This document shows, piece after piece, positions 53,659 to 61,587 of a DNA stretch of 64,000 nucleotides. A program made the translations under genes and the position numbers. Every line of letters begins with the position of its first letter. Position 1 is the first letter of the stretch. The notes under the pieces are model-generated. The model ran no database searches. It had not been told where the DNA came from and saw only the letters and a program-made list of their open reading frames with translations. Source of the stretch: Dissulfurirhabdus thermomarina (GTDB lineage Bacteria; Desulfobacterota; Dissulfuribacteria; Dissulfuribacterales; Dissulfurirhabdaceae); the NCBI RefSeq assembly GCF_012979235.1, contig NZ_JAATWC010000007.1:1-64000 (forward strand), read 5' to 3'.

Positions 53659-54028
53659 TGCGGGCAAGATCCTGACTGGACTGGTGGTTTTCGTGGCCTT
53701 CGTGGGCTTCCCCATATGGTACAACCACGGCGTGGCCGCGCCGGCGCCCAAGCCGAAGCTCCCGGAGACGGAGAAGCAGTGTGTGGAATCCAAGGAGTTC
53801 ATGCGGACCAGCCACATGCAGCTCCTCAACGAGTGGCGGGACACGGTGGTCCGCGAGGGCAACCGCGTCTACGTGGGCACCAGGGGGAAGAAGTACAACA
53901 TGAGCCTCCAGAACACCTGCATGAAGTGCCACGCCAAGAAGTCGGAGTTCTGCGACAAGTGTCACCAGTACGCCACGGTCAAGCCGTACTGCTGGGACTG
54001 TCACTTCGTACCGAAGGAGAAACTGTGA
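53651..54028 (+). CDS. dsrJ: DsrJ, periplasmic triheme cytochrome c
   Basis: 125 residues. An uncleaved N-terminal membrane anchor (about 8-25) precedes three heme-binding CxxCH motifs: CMKCH near 96, CDKCH near 106 and CWDCH near 118, matching the triheme DsrJ. It is the periplasmic redox arm of the complex. ATG 53651 overlaps dsrK by 8 bases; its stop overlaps dsrO (TGATG). Confidence 0.95.
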   Translation: MYDAGKILTGLVVFVAFVGFPIWYNHGVAAPAPKPKLPETEKQCVESKEFMRTSHMQLLNEWRDTVVREGNRVYVGTRGKKYNMSLQNTCMKCHAKKSEFCDKCHQYATVKPYCWDCHFVPKEKL

Positions 54029-54813
54029 TGGGCCTCAACAGGAGAGAATTTCTCAAGATAGCTGGTGTGTCCACCATGCTGGGCCTTGGAGGCATGGGCA
54101 GCATCGAGCTGCTGGCTCCCGGTTCTCTCGAGGCATCCGGCGAGTTCCCGGCCAAGGGGGCGGCGTCGGGCATCCGCTACGGCATGGTGGTGGACATGCG
54201 GCGGTGTGCCAAGGAAGAGGGCTGCAAGAAGTGCATCACGGCCTGCCACACCACCCATAACGTCCCCGACCACGGCAACCGCAAGGACGAGGTGAAGTGG
54301 ATCTGGAAGGAGCCCTTCGAGGCGGCCTTCCCCGGGCAGCACCACGAGTACCCGGACGTGTCCAAGGAGCACCCGTTCATCGTCCTCTGCAACCACTGCG
54401 AACATCCCCCGTGCGTCCGGGTCTGCCCCACCAAGGCCACCTTCAAGCGGCCCGACGGCATCGTCATGATGGACATGCACCGGTGTATCGGCTGCCGCTT
54501 CTGCATGGCCGCCTGCCCGTTTGGGGCTCGGAGCTTCAACTGGAAGGATCCGCGGCTCGGGCTCGACATGAACAAGGTCAACCCGGCCTACCCCACACGG
54601 ACCCGGGGCGTGGTGGAGAAGTGCACCTTCTGCACCGAGCGGCTGGCGCAGAACAAGCTGCCCGCCTGCGTGGAGGCCTGCCCGGAGAAGGCGCTCGTCT
54701 TCGGCAACCTCCACGACCCCAACTCCGAGATCCGCAGGGCGTTACGCGAGAACCACACCATCCGGCGCAAGCCCGAGCTCGGGACCCGGCCGTCGGTCTT
54801 CTACATCGTGTGA
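54028..54813 (+). CDS. dsrO: DsrO, periplasmic four-cluster ferredoxin subunit
   Basis: 261 residues. A Tat signal (NRREFLKIAGVSTML) directs the folded iron-sulfur protein outward. Four Cys clusters follow, e.g. CAKEEGCKKCITAC near 60, CNHCEHPPCVRVCP near 122, CIGCRFCMAACP near 155 and CTFCTERL...CVEACP near 198-220. It passes electrons between DsrJ and DsrP. ATG at 54028 overlaps the dsrJ stop. Confidence 0.95.
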   Translation: MGLNRREFLKIAGVSTMLGLGGMGSIELLAPGSLEASGEFPAKGAASGIRYGMVVDMRRCAKEEGCKKCITACHTTHNVPDHGNRKDEVKWIWKEPFEAAFPGQHHEYPDVSKEHPFIVLCNHCEHPPCVRVCPTKATFKRPDGIVMMDMHRCIGCRFCMAACPFGARSFNWKDPRLGLDMNKVNPAYPTRTRGVVEKCTFCTERLAQNKLPACVEACPEKALVFGNLHDPNSEIRRALRENHTIRRKPELGTRPSVFYIV

Positions 54814-54822
54814 GAGGGAGCC

Positions 54823-55983
54823 ATGCTTGAACGAGCCTTGAAAGGGAGTCCCAAGTACTGGACCTGGATCGCCTTCCTGCTGGTGATCATCGGCGCCGGG
54901 TTCGTCTGTTACCTCTACCAGTTGGAGCACGGCCTGGGCATCACCGGCATGAGCCGCGACATCTCCTGGGGGGTCTACATCGCCCAGTTCACCTTCCTGG
55001 TCGGGGTGGCGGCCTCGGCGGTCATGCTGGTCATTCCGAAGTATCTCCACGACTACAAGACGTTCGGCCCCGTGGTGATCCTCGGCGAGTTTCTCGCCAT
55101 CGCGGCGGTCACCATGTGCCTGCTCTTCATCATCGTGGACATCGGCCAGCCCGCCCGGGTGTTCAACGTCCTGCTGCATCCTACGCCGAACTCCATCCTC
55201 TTCTGGGACATGATCGTCCTGAACGGGTACCTCTTCATCAACATCCTGGTGGGGTGGACGACTCTCGGCGCGGAGCGCAACGACGTGCCGCCCCCGGCCT
55301 GGATCAAGCCCTTCGTCTATCTCTCCATCCCGTGGGCCGTCAGCATCCACACGGTGACGGCCTTCCTGTACGCGGGCCTTCCGGGGCGGCACATGTGGCT
55401 GACCGCCATCATGGCCCCGCGGTTCTTGGCCTCGGCCTTCGCCTCCGGGCCCTCGCTCCTGATCCTCCTCTGCCTCCTGGTGCGCAGGCTCACCAAGTTC
55501 GACCCCGGCAAGGAGGCCATCCAGACCCTTTCGAAGATCGTGGTCTACGCCATGATCACCAACATGTTCTTCCTGGCCATGGAGTTCTTCACCGCTTACT
55601 ACAGCGGGATCCCCGGGCATCACCACTCCCTCGACTACCTCTTCTTCGGCCTCGACGGCAAGGGCGAGCTGGTGCCCTGGATGTGGACCGCGGTGATCCT
55701 GGGCTTGGCTGGGATCCTGATCCTGCTCATCCCGCCGCTCCGGCGCAACGAGCGGATCCTGGCGGTGGCCGCGGCCTGTATCTTCGCGTCCACATGGACT
55801 GACAAGGGGGTCGGCCTCGTGATCGGCGGTTTCATCCCGAATCCCTTCGAGGAGGTCATCGAGTACCACCCCACCGCGAGGGAGATCACCATCGCTCTGG
55901 CCATCTGGGCCATCGGGGCCCTGATCCTCACGGCCCTCTACAAGATCGCCATCTCCATCAAGGAGGAGAAGGCCCTGGGCTAG
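54823..55983 (+). CDS. dsrP: DsrP, NrfD-like quinone-interacting membrane subunit
   Basis: 386 residues, about ten membrane helices of the NrfD/PsrC family, beginning LKGSPKYWTWIAFLLVIIGAGFVCYLYQL (ends given). GMSRDISWGVYIAQFTFLVGVAASAVML near 45-70 is the conserved first quinone-site segment, and DIGQPARVFNVLLHP near 106 the second. Completes dsrMKJOP, 9 bases after dsrO; GAGGGAG precedes the ATG. Confidence 0.96.
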   Translation: MLERALKGSPKYWTWIAFLLVIIGAGFVCYLYQLEHGLGITGMSRDISWGVYIAQFTFLVGVAASAVMLVIPKYLHDYKTFGPVVILGEFLAIAAVTMCLLFIIVDIGQPARVFNVLLHPTPNSILFWDMIVLNGYLFINILVGWTTLGAERNDVPPPAWIKPFVYLSIPWAVSIHTVTAFLYAGLPGRHMWLTAIMAPRFLASAFASGPSLLILLCLLVRRLTKFDPGKEAIQTLSKIVVYAMITNMFFLAMEFFTAYYSGIPGHHHSLDYLFFGLDGKGELVPWMWTAVILGLAGILILLIPPLRRNERILAVAAACIFASTWTDKGVGLVIGGFIPNPFEEVIEYHPTAREITIALAIWAIGALILTALYKIAISIKEEKALG

Positions 55984-56010
55984 GGATCGTGACCGCGAAA
56001 CGCCATCGAG

Positions 56011-56034
56011 GGGCCCCCGCCGGGGGCCCTTTTT
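56011..56034 (+). terminator. Intrinsic terminator after dsrP
   Basis: GGGCCCCC pairs with GGGGGCCC around a 3-base loop, then TTTTT. It lies 28 bases after dsrP and before the CbiA/DsrN-like gene, so that gene may depend on readthrough or its own start. Confidence 0.85.
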
Positions 56035-56074
56035 CTTGGATCCCCGGGCGCCGGCCGGGGAGGAGCGCCGGGAC

Positions 56075-57496
56075 ATGGCCGACCGGGTGATCGCCAGGCT
56101 GGTGGTGGCCGCCATCCGGGGCGGGTCCGGGAAGACCGTTCTCACCCTGGGCATGGTCAGGGCGTTGCGGCGCCGCGGCCTCGCCGTGGCCCCCTTCAAG
56201 AAGGGGCCGGACTACATCGACGCCGCGTGGCTCGCCTTCGCCGCCGGCGCGGATTGCGGCAACCTGGACCCCTACCTCGTCCCGGCGGAGCGGCTGAGGG
56301 CCGCCTTCTCGGCCCGCTCCGGCCCGGCGGACCTGGCCCTCGTCGAGGGAAACCGCGGCGTCTTCGACGGGGTCGACGCCGCCGGGACCTACAGCACGGC
56401 GGAACTCGCCAAGCTCCTCGGGGCGCCGGTGGTCCTGGTCCTCGACTGCGCCAAGATGACCCGGACCGCCGCCGCCGTGGTCCAGGGGGTCCGGCACTTC
56501 GACCCCGATCTCTCCGTGGGCGGTGTGATCCTCAACCGCACCGGCGGTGCGCGCCACGTCCGGGTCCTCCGGGACGCGGTGGAACGTTACGGCGGCCTCC
56601 CGGTCCTCGGGGCCTTTCCCCGTCTCGACGCCGATCCCCTCCCCATGCGGCACCTGGGCGTGACCCCGCTTGCCGAGCATCCGGAGGCGGATCGGGCCTT
56701 GGACCGGCTCGCCGAGGCGGTGGCGGAACGGGTCGACCTGGACGGCCTCCTGGAGCTGGCGCAAGGGGCGGGGCCCTTCGACCCGGGGGCAGGGGAGGCG
56801 CGGCCCTGGGCGGCCTCGGGCCGGCCGGGCGGGGGGCTCCGCATCGGGGTGGCCCGGGACGCCGCCTTCAACTTCTATTACCCGGAGAACCTCCAGGCCC
56901 TGGAGGACGGGGGCGCGGAGCTGGTCTTCTTGGATCTTGCCGCGGATCGCCGGTTGCCCGACATCGACCTCCTCTACATCGGGGGCGGCTTCCCGGAGAC
57001 CCAGGGGGAGCGCCTCGCCCGGAACGCGGAGCTGATGGAGCGGCTGCGCCGCCGGGTGGCGGCGGGCCTGCCGGTCTACGCGGAATGCGGCGGGCTCATG
57101 TACCTCGGGCGCCGGATCGAGTGGCGGGGCCGGACCTTCCCCATGCTGGGCGTCATCGACTGGGACTTCGTCCTGGAGGGGCGGCCGCAAGGACACGGGT
57201 ACAGCCGGCTCCGGGTGGAGCGGCCGACCCCGTTCTATGCGCCCGGGGAGGAGATCTCCGGCCACGAGTTCCATTATTCCCGGCCCGTTCCCCTTCAGCC
57301 CAAGGCCGGCGAGCGGCTTGCGTGCAGGGTGCTCCGGGGGAGCGGCTTCGACGGAGAGCGGGACGGCCTCTGCCGGGGGACCGTCTTCGGCACCTATACC
57401 CACGTCCATGCCCTCGGGCAGCCGGCGTGGGCCGCCCGGCTCCTCCGCGCCGCCCGGGAGGCCCGGCACGCGGCGGCCTCCGGGTCTTCGGCTTGA
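56075..57496 (+). CDS. CbiA-type amidotransferase, probable DsrN (siroheme amidase) or cobyrinate a,c-diamide synthase
   Basis: 473 residues from ATG 56075. N-terminal dethiobiotin-synthetase-like ATPase: RGGSGKTVLTLG near 15, KKGPDYIDAAW near 43, LVEGNRGVFDGVD near 92. C-terminal class I glutaminase-like domain: IGGGFPETQ near 306, the nucleophile Cys in YAECGGLMYLGR near 340, and the His in THVHALG near 449. These enzymes make a,c-diamides on cobyrinate; dsr-linked copies (DsrN) are thought to amidate siroheme. Position next to dsrMKJOP and before a ferredoxin favours DsrN, but corrinoid synthesis cannot be excluded. Confidence 0.82.
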   Translation: MADRVIARLVVAAIRGGSGKTVLTLGMVRALRRRGLAVAPFKKGPDYIDAAWLAFAAGADCGNLDPYLVPAERLRAAFSARSGPADLALVEGNRGVFDGVDAAGTYSTAELAKLLGAPVVLVLDCAKMTRTAAAVVQGVRHFDPDLSVGGVILNRTGGARHVRVLRDAVERYGGLPVLGAFPRLDADPLPMRHLGVTPLAEHPEADRALDRLAEAVAERVDLDGLLELAQGAGPFDPGAGEARPWAASGRPGGGLRIGVARDAAFNFYYPENLQALEDGGAELVFLDLAADRRLPDIDLLYIGGGFPETQGERLARNAELMERLRRRVAAGLPVYAECGGLMYLGRRIEWRGRTFPMLGVIDWDFVLEGRPQGHGYSRLRVERPTPFYAPGEEISGHEFHYSRPVPLQPKAGERLACRVLRGSGFDGERDGLCRGTVFGTYTHVHALGQPAWAARLLRAAREARHAAASGSSA

Positions 57497-57524
57497 CAAG
57501 CCGGAGAATCATCGTCTATATGAT
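57493..57524 (+). promoter_or_regulatory. Sigma-70-like promoter for the ferredoxin gene
   Basis: TTGACA (57493-57498) with TATATG at 18 bases (57517-57522) or TATGAT at 20 bases. The first 12 bases, TTGACAAGCCGG, are identical to the -35 region of the dsrAB promoter at 43420. Confidence 0.55.
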
Positions 57525-57529
57525 ACGGA

Positions 57530-57547
57530 GCCCGGTGAAAACCGGGC
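57530..57547 (+). other. GAAA-tetraloop hairpin in the ferredoxin leader
   Basis: GCCCGGT-GAAA-ACCGGGC, a 7-bp perfect stem capped by a GNRA tetraloop, lies 40 bases before the ferredoxin ATG. No T-run follows. It may stabilise the mRNA 5' end. Confidence 0.5.
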
Positions 57548-57586
57548 CCTTGGCCCCACCAAAGACCCGACTGAGGAGGAATCGAC

Positions 57587-57772
57587 ATGTTTCAGATCAC
57601 CATCGACTACGACAAGTGCCAGGGCGACGAGGAATGCGTGAACGCCTGTCCGGCGCAGGTGTACGACTTCGAGGATGACAAGCCGGTCATCGCCCGGGGT
57701 GAGGATTGCCTCGGCTGTGAGACCTGCGTCGAGGTCTGCCCCGTGGGCGCGATCACGGTGGAAGAAGTCTAG
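57587..57772 (+). CDS. Small 2[4Fe-4S]-type ferredoxin
   Basis: 61 residues. Two clusters: CQGDEECVNACP (an expanded C-x5-C first motif near 11) and CLGCETCVEVCP near 41. The expanded first motif is common in Desulfobacterota ferredoxins of this size. GAGGAATC precedes ATG 57587. It has its own promoter, leader hairpin and terminator, so it is a monocistron, plausibly an electron carrier for sulfur metabolism. Confidence 0.93.
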   Translation: MFQITIDYDKCQGDEECVNACPAQVYDFEDDKPVIARGEDCLGCETCVEVCPVGAITVEEV

Positions 57773-57802
57773 AGCCCGGATCTGTCCAACGGCACGAAGC
57801 TG

Positions 57803-57834
57803 GGCCGGCGCCGTGGCGCCGGCCCTCCTTTTTT
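57803..57834 (+). terminator. Intrinsic terminator after the ferredoxin
   Basis: GGCCGGCGCC pairs perfectly with GGCGCCGGCC around GT; CTCC then TTTTTT follows. It ends at the stop codon of the convergent ribF. Confidence 0.88.
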
Positions 57835-58796
57835 CAGCCTTCGAGGCAGGCCTGGCGGAGCCCTTTCTCTTGTTCGAGCACGCGGCGGGCGGCCTCGATG
57901 TCCTGGCGGATCTGGGCGGCCAGGGCCTCGGGGCCGGGGAAGCGGCGCTCGTCGCGGAGGCGCTGGATGAGGTTGACCTTGATGGGGTGGCCGTAGATGT
58001 CGCGGTCGAAGTCAAAGATGTGCACCTCGGCCGAGAGCCGGCCGTCGCCGAAGGTGGGGTTGAAGCCGATGTTGAGGACGCCTCCGTAGCAGGCCGTTTC
58101 GTGGAGGACCTGGACGACGTAGACGCCCTTTTTGGGGCAGAGGTCCTCCTCGGAGATGGTGAGATTGGCCGTGGGGAAGCCGACCTCGGGCCCGCCCCTT
58201 TGCCGGCCTCGCTGCACGGTGCCGCGGATCTGGTAGTAGCGGCCCAGGAGCCGGCGGACTTTCCGCATCTCTCCCTCGGCCACCAGGCGCCGGACCAGCG
58301 TGCTGCTCACGGTCATGCCGTCCACCACCACGGGCGGGACGACGTGGACGGCAAAGCCCAGGGCCTCGCCCTTGCGGCGGAGGAAGTCGCGGTCGCCTTC
58401 CCGGCCGCGGCCGAGGGCGTAGTCGTAGCCGATGACCAGGTCCCGGATGCCCAGGTGTTCCACGAGGACGAGGTCCACGAACCGGTCGGCGGTGGTCGCC
58501 GCCAGCTCCCGCGTAAAGCGCAGGCACACCAGGGCGTCCATGCCGGCGCGCTCGATGAGCTCGATCTTCTGCTCCAGGGTCGAGATGAGCTTGGGCGGGG
58601 AATCGGGCCGGAGGACGCGGAGCGGGTGGGGCTCGAAGGTCATGGCGACGGCCTCTCCCCCCCCGGCCCGGGCCAGTTGCACCACCTTGTCGAAGAGCGC
58701 CCGGTGCCCCAGGTGAACCCCGTCGAAGTTGCCGATGGTGAGCGCGGGGCGGTGAAAGACGCCCTTGAGGTTTCGCCAGTCCTGGTAGATGCGCAT
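57834..58796 (-). CDS. ribF: Bifunctional riboflavin kinase/FAD synthetase
   Basis: 320 residues. N-terminal FAD synthetase (nucleotidyltransferase): ALTIGNFDGVHLGHRALF near 17-34, then YDYALGRGREGDRDFL near 125 and VSSTLVRRLV near 160. C-terminal riboflavin kinase: GFPTANLTI near 200, GVYVVQV, NIGFNPTFGD near 240 and EVHIFDFDRDIYG. ATG 58796 has GGAG 8 bases upstream; a 15-residue in-frame extension is Pro-rich and unsupported. Confidence 0.94.
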   Translation of the reverse strand: MRIYQDWRNLKGVFHRPALTIGNFDGVHLGHRALFDKVVQLARAGGGEAVAMTFEPHPLRVLRPDSPPKLISTLEQKIELIERAGMDALVCLRFTRELAATTADRFVDLVLVEHLGIRDLVIGYDYALGRGREGDRDFLRRKGEALGFAVHVVPPVVVDGMTVSSTLVRRLVAEGEMRKVRRLLGRYYQIRGTVQRGRQRGGPEVGFPTANLTISEEDLCPKKGVYVVQVLHETACYGGVLNIGFNPTFGDGRLSAEVHIFDFDRDIYGHPIKVNLIQRLRDERRFPGPEALAAQIRQDIEAARRVLEQEKGLRQACLEG

Positions 58797-58869
58797 GCGC
58801 GGCTCCGGGGGCCCTGCCGGGGCCGGCTCCGGCCCTGGCAAACGGCCCGCCTGAAGCTACCCCAGGGCC

Positions 58870-58898
58870 TTGACAAGCGCAAGATGGGCCTATTTAAT
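58870..58898 (+). promoter_or_regulatory. Sigma-70-type promoter of tRNA-Leu
   Basis: TTGACA (58870-58875), 17 bases, TTTAAT (58893-58898), ending 13 bases before the mature tRNA. Confidence 0.7.
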
Positions 58899-58911
58899 AG
58901 GCCTTCGCCGG

Positions 58912-58998
58912 GCCGAAGTGGCGGAATTGGTAGACGCGCTAGATTCAGGATCTAGTGGGTGTATGCCCGTGGGAGTTCGAATCTCCCCTTCGGCACCA
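58912..58998 (+). tRNA. tRNA-Leu (anticodon CAG)
   Basis: An 87-base class II tRNA: acceptor GCCGAAG/CTTCGGC, anticodon stem CTAGA/TCTAG around TTCAGGA giving CAG, a long variable arm (GGGTGTATGCCC), T-loop GTTCGAATC, discriminator A and an encoded CCA. Confidence 0.95.
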
Positions 58999-59036
58999 CA
59001 TCGCACGCCGACGGTGTCGGCGGCCGGGAGAACGAC

Positions 59037-59330
59037 ATGGAATGTACCACCAAGAGACCGGGGGACGAATGCGGGTTCATGACGGCGAAGGGGTGCACCT
59101 TTCTGGGCGGGGCCTGCTTCGAGGTCGTGGAACAATGCGAGGGGTGCGGGCGGATCGTCCAGCGGGAGGAGGGTCGTTTCTGCGCGGTCTATCCCCATCC
59201 CGCCGCGAAGTGGCGCCGGGGGGTCTGTAACTTCGCCACCCACGCGCGGCCCGAGGTGGCCAAGGACGCCGCCGGCAAGAAGATCAACCCCCTCAAGGCC
59301 GCCAAACGCGCCGCCCGCGGCCGCCGCTGA
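59037..59330 (+). CDS. PxxKW-family cysteine-rich protein
   Basis: 97 residues with nine Cys, including CTTKRPGDECGF, CTFLGGAC, CEGCGR and C at FCAVYPHP. The family motif PAAKW is at about 62-66, followed by GVCNFATHARPE and a Lys/Arg-rich tail. Small PxxKW proteins are frequent in Desulfobacterota; the Cys set suggests metal binding, function unknown. ATG 59037 is 38 bases after tRNA-Leu, probably on the same transcript. Confidence 0.82.
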   Translation: MECTTKRPGDECGFMTAKGCTFLGGACFEVVEQCEGCGRIVQREEGRFCAVYPHPAAKWRRGVCNFATHARPEVAKDAAGKKINPLKAAKRAARGRR

Positions 59331-59355
59331 GCAGGGTTCGGCCCGCGGCGCCGGA

Positions 59356-59385
59356 AGGCCCGCCTCCTCGGAGGCGGGCCTTTTT
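59356..59385 (+). terminator. Intrinsic terminator after the PxxKW gene
   Basis: A perfect 12-bp stem AGGCCCGCCTCC / GGAGGCGGGCCT with a TC loop, then TTTTT. Confidence 0.9.
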
Positions 59386-59406
59386 GGTGGCGTCGCACAA
59401 CGTCCC

Positions 59407-59520
59407 GGGCTGCCGTGTTGCTTCGGATGTCCTCGTCCTTGCGGCGGCGCTCGGCCCGGCGCGTTCCCGATATCCTCACCCCGTGCCTTACGCGGAGGTC
59501 GAAGAATCAGCTTGATGGCG
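59407..59520 (+). repeat. Degraded dispersed intergenic repeat, copy 2
   Basis: Bases 59407-59446 match 2403-2441 with one indel and a few changes (GGGCTGC...CTTCGGATG...CCTCGTC.TTGCGGCG). A GC dyad (GGCGC...GCGCG) stands where copy 1 has its palindrome, and ATATCCTCACCCCGTGCCTTACGC continues the resemblance to copy 1's right part. Both copies lie in intergenic gaps in the same orientation. The gap 59386-59543 holds nothing else. Confidence 0.55.
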
Positions 59521-59543
59521 TGGGGCGGTCCCGAGCGGGCCTC

Positions 59544-60761
59544 TCAGCCGCGCGTGAGTCTCCCCAGCGCGGCCTCCAGCCGCGCCAGGGCCGCTTCCAG
59601 GGTCGCCAAGTCGCTGGCGTAGGAGAACCGGACGAACCGGTCGTCACCGAAGGCGACGCCCGGGACGGAGGCGATGCGGGCTTCGTCCAGGAGGTAGTCC
59701 GTCATGGCGAGGCTGTCGCCGATGGCCCGGTCCCCGGCGCGCGCGCCGTGGTAGGCGGAGAGATCGGCGAAGGCGTAGAAGGCCCCCATGGGCTCGGGGC
59801 AGGTCACGCCGGGGAGGGCGTTCAGGCGCCGGGTGATGAAGTCCCGCCGCTCCCGGAAGGCGGCGGTCATGCGGTCCACGCACTCCTGGGGGCCGGTGAG
59901 GGCCGCCAGGGCCGCCATCTGGGCGATGGAGTTGGGGTTCGACGTGCTCTGCCCCTGAACGCGGGTGGCGGCCTTGACGAGGGCCTCGGGGCCGGCCATG
60001 TAGCCGATCCGCCACCCCGTCATGGCGTAGGTCTTGGACACACCGTTGACGAGCACCACGCGGTCCGCGAGGTCCGGGGCCACGGAGAGGATGTTCTCCG
60101 GGGGGCGGCCGTCGAAGCGGATCCGGTCGTAGATGTCGTCGGAGATCACCACCAGGCCGTGCGCGGCGGCGACGCGGGCCACCGCGGCGAGGGTGGCGCG
60201 GGAGTAGACGCACCCCGTGGGGTTCGACGGGCTGTTCAAAATGATGGCCCGGGTCCGCGGCCCCACCAGGGCCTCCAGGGCCGCCGGGTCGATGTCGAAG
60301 CCGGCCTCGGCCCGGGTCTCCAGGTATCGCGGGACACCCCCGGCCAGTTCCACGATGGGCGGGTACGAGACCCAGTAGGGAACGGGGATGATCACCTCGT
60401 CGCCGGGGTCGAGCAGGGCCTGGGCGATGTTGTAGAGGGCCTGCTTGCCGCCCGTGGAGACGAGGATCTGTTCGGGGCGGTAGGTGACGGCGTAGTCCTC
60501 GGCGAGGCGGGCGATGACGGCCTCCTTGAGCTCGGGGATGCCGCCCACCGGGGTATACTTGGTGAAGCCGTCGCGGATGGCCTTGACGGCGGCCTCCTTG
60601 ATGTGCTCCGGGGTGTCGAAGTCCGGTTCGCCGGCGGAGAGGTTGGCGAGGTCCACTCCCTGGGCCTTGAGGTGCTTCGCCTTGGCGTTGATGGTGAGCG
60701 TCGGGGAGGGCTTGAGTGATGTGACGCGCTGGGCGAGCCGGAGGGGCGCGGAATCTGGCAT
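59544..60761 (-). CDS. Aspartate aminotransferase (class I, subgroup 1b)
   Basis: 405 residues. Fold-type I PLP enzyme: LSAGEPDFDTPEHIKEAA near 40, TGGKQALYNIAQALL near 107 (cofactor phosphate), NSPSNPTGCVYSR near 180, and the PLP lysine in SKTYAMTGWRIGY near 245. RVTSLKPSPTLTINAKAK at the start is typical of the thermophile/alphaproteobacterial AspAT branch (some of which also use prephenate). Followed 3 bases upstream-wise by truA on the same strand. Confidence 0.93.
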   Translation of the reverse strand: MPDSAPLRLAQRVTSLKPSPTLTINAKAKHLKAQGVDLANLSAGEPDFDTPEHIKEAAVKAIRDGFTKYTPVGGIPELKEAVIARLAEDYAVTYRPEQILVSTGGKQALYNIAQALLDPGDEVIIPVPYWVSYPPIVELAGGVPRYLETRAEAGFDIDPAALEALVGPRTRAIILNSPSNPTGCVYSRATLAAVARVAAAHGLVVISDDIYDRIRFDGRPPENILSVAPDLADRVVLVNGVSKTYAMTGWRIGYMAGPEALVKAATRVQGQSTSNPNSIAQMAALAALTGPQECVDRMTAAFRERRDFITRRLNALPGVTCPEPMGAFYAFADLSAYHGARAGDRAIGDSLAMTDYLLDEARIASVPGVAFGDDRFVRFSYASDLATLEAALARLEAALGRLTRG

Positions 60762-60764
60762 GTC

Positions 60765-61574
60765 CTAGTCCTCGAGTGTGTCGTGCCGGGGCGGCGGGCC
60801 GTGGTAGTGGACGCGGTCCAGGCAGAGCCCCTCTGCCGGCGCCGTCCGGCCGGCGAGGCGGCGGTCGCCCCCGGAGAGGATCCGCTGGAGGTCGTCGGGC
60901 GGCCGCCGCCCGCTGCCGACCTCCACGAGCGTTCCCACCATGTTTCGGACCATATAACGAAGGAAGCCGTCGGCGGCAACCGAAAAGTGCACGATGGGTC
61001 CCGGGGCCGGGACGGCCAGGGCCCCGGGTTCCAGGACCTCGATGCGGCAGCGGTAGAGGGTGCGGACGGTGGTCTTGACGCTGCTCCCGCTGGCCTGGAA
61101 GGCGGCGAAGTCGTGCCGGCCGAGGAGGGCGGCGGCGGCCTGCCGCATGGCCTCGATGTCCAGGGGACTGGGCAGGCGCCAGGCCCGGTCCTCCCAGAGC
61201 GGCGCCTTGGATGGGGCGACGAGGACCCGGTAGGAATAGGTCTTGGCCACGGCGTCGTAGCGGGCGTGGAAGTCGGGGGCGGCTTCTTCCACGCCGAGGA
61301 CGGCCACCGAGGCGGGGAGCAGGCTGTTGAGCCCCTCTCGGAACCCATCGCAGGGGATGGCGGCCCGGGTCTCGAAGTGGGCCACCTGGCCGGCGGCATG
61401 GACGCCGGCGTCGGTGCGGCCGGCCCCCACCACGGTGCTGCGTTCCCCGGTCATCCGGGAGAGCGCCGCCTCCAGGGCCGCCTGGACGGTGGGGCGGCCC
61501 GCCGCCTGCCGCTGCCACCCGTGGAAGGCGGCGCCGTGGTAGCTCAGGACGAGCTTGAGCCGGCGGCGGACCAT
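60765..61574 (-). CDS. truA: tRNA pseudouridine38-40 synthase
   Basis: 269 residues. LVLSYHGAAFHGWQRQ at the start, the catalytic Asp in GAGRTDAGVHAAGQVAHF near 55, and YRCRIEVLEPGA, FLRYMVRNMVGTLVEVGSGR near 210-230. Modifies the anticodon stem-loop of several tRNAs. Sits between argC and the aminotransferase gene. Confidence 0.95.
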   Translation of the reverse strand: MVRRRLKLVLSYHGAAFHGWQRQAAGRPTVQAALEAALSRMTGERSTVVGAGRTDAGVHAAGQVAHFETRAAIPCDGFREGLNSLLPASVAVLGVEEAAPDFHARYDAVAKTYSYRVLVAPSKAPLWEDRAWRLPSPLDIEAMRQAAAALLGRHDFAAFQASGSSVKTTVRTLYRCRIEVLEPGALAVPAPGPIVHFSVAADGFLRYMVRNMVGTLVEVGSGRRPPDDLQRILSGGDRRLAGRTAPAEGLCLDRVHYHGPPPRHDTLED

Positions 61575-61587
61575 GGGCCGCTGCGGG

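Noticed and set aside
56036-56074. Upstream TTG start for the CbiA/DsrN-like gene
   Set aside because: It would begin inside the T-run of the dsrP terminator and adds a Pro/Arg/Glu-rich segment; ATG 56075 has GGGGAGGAG upstream.
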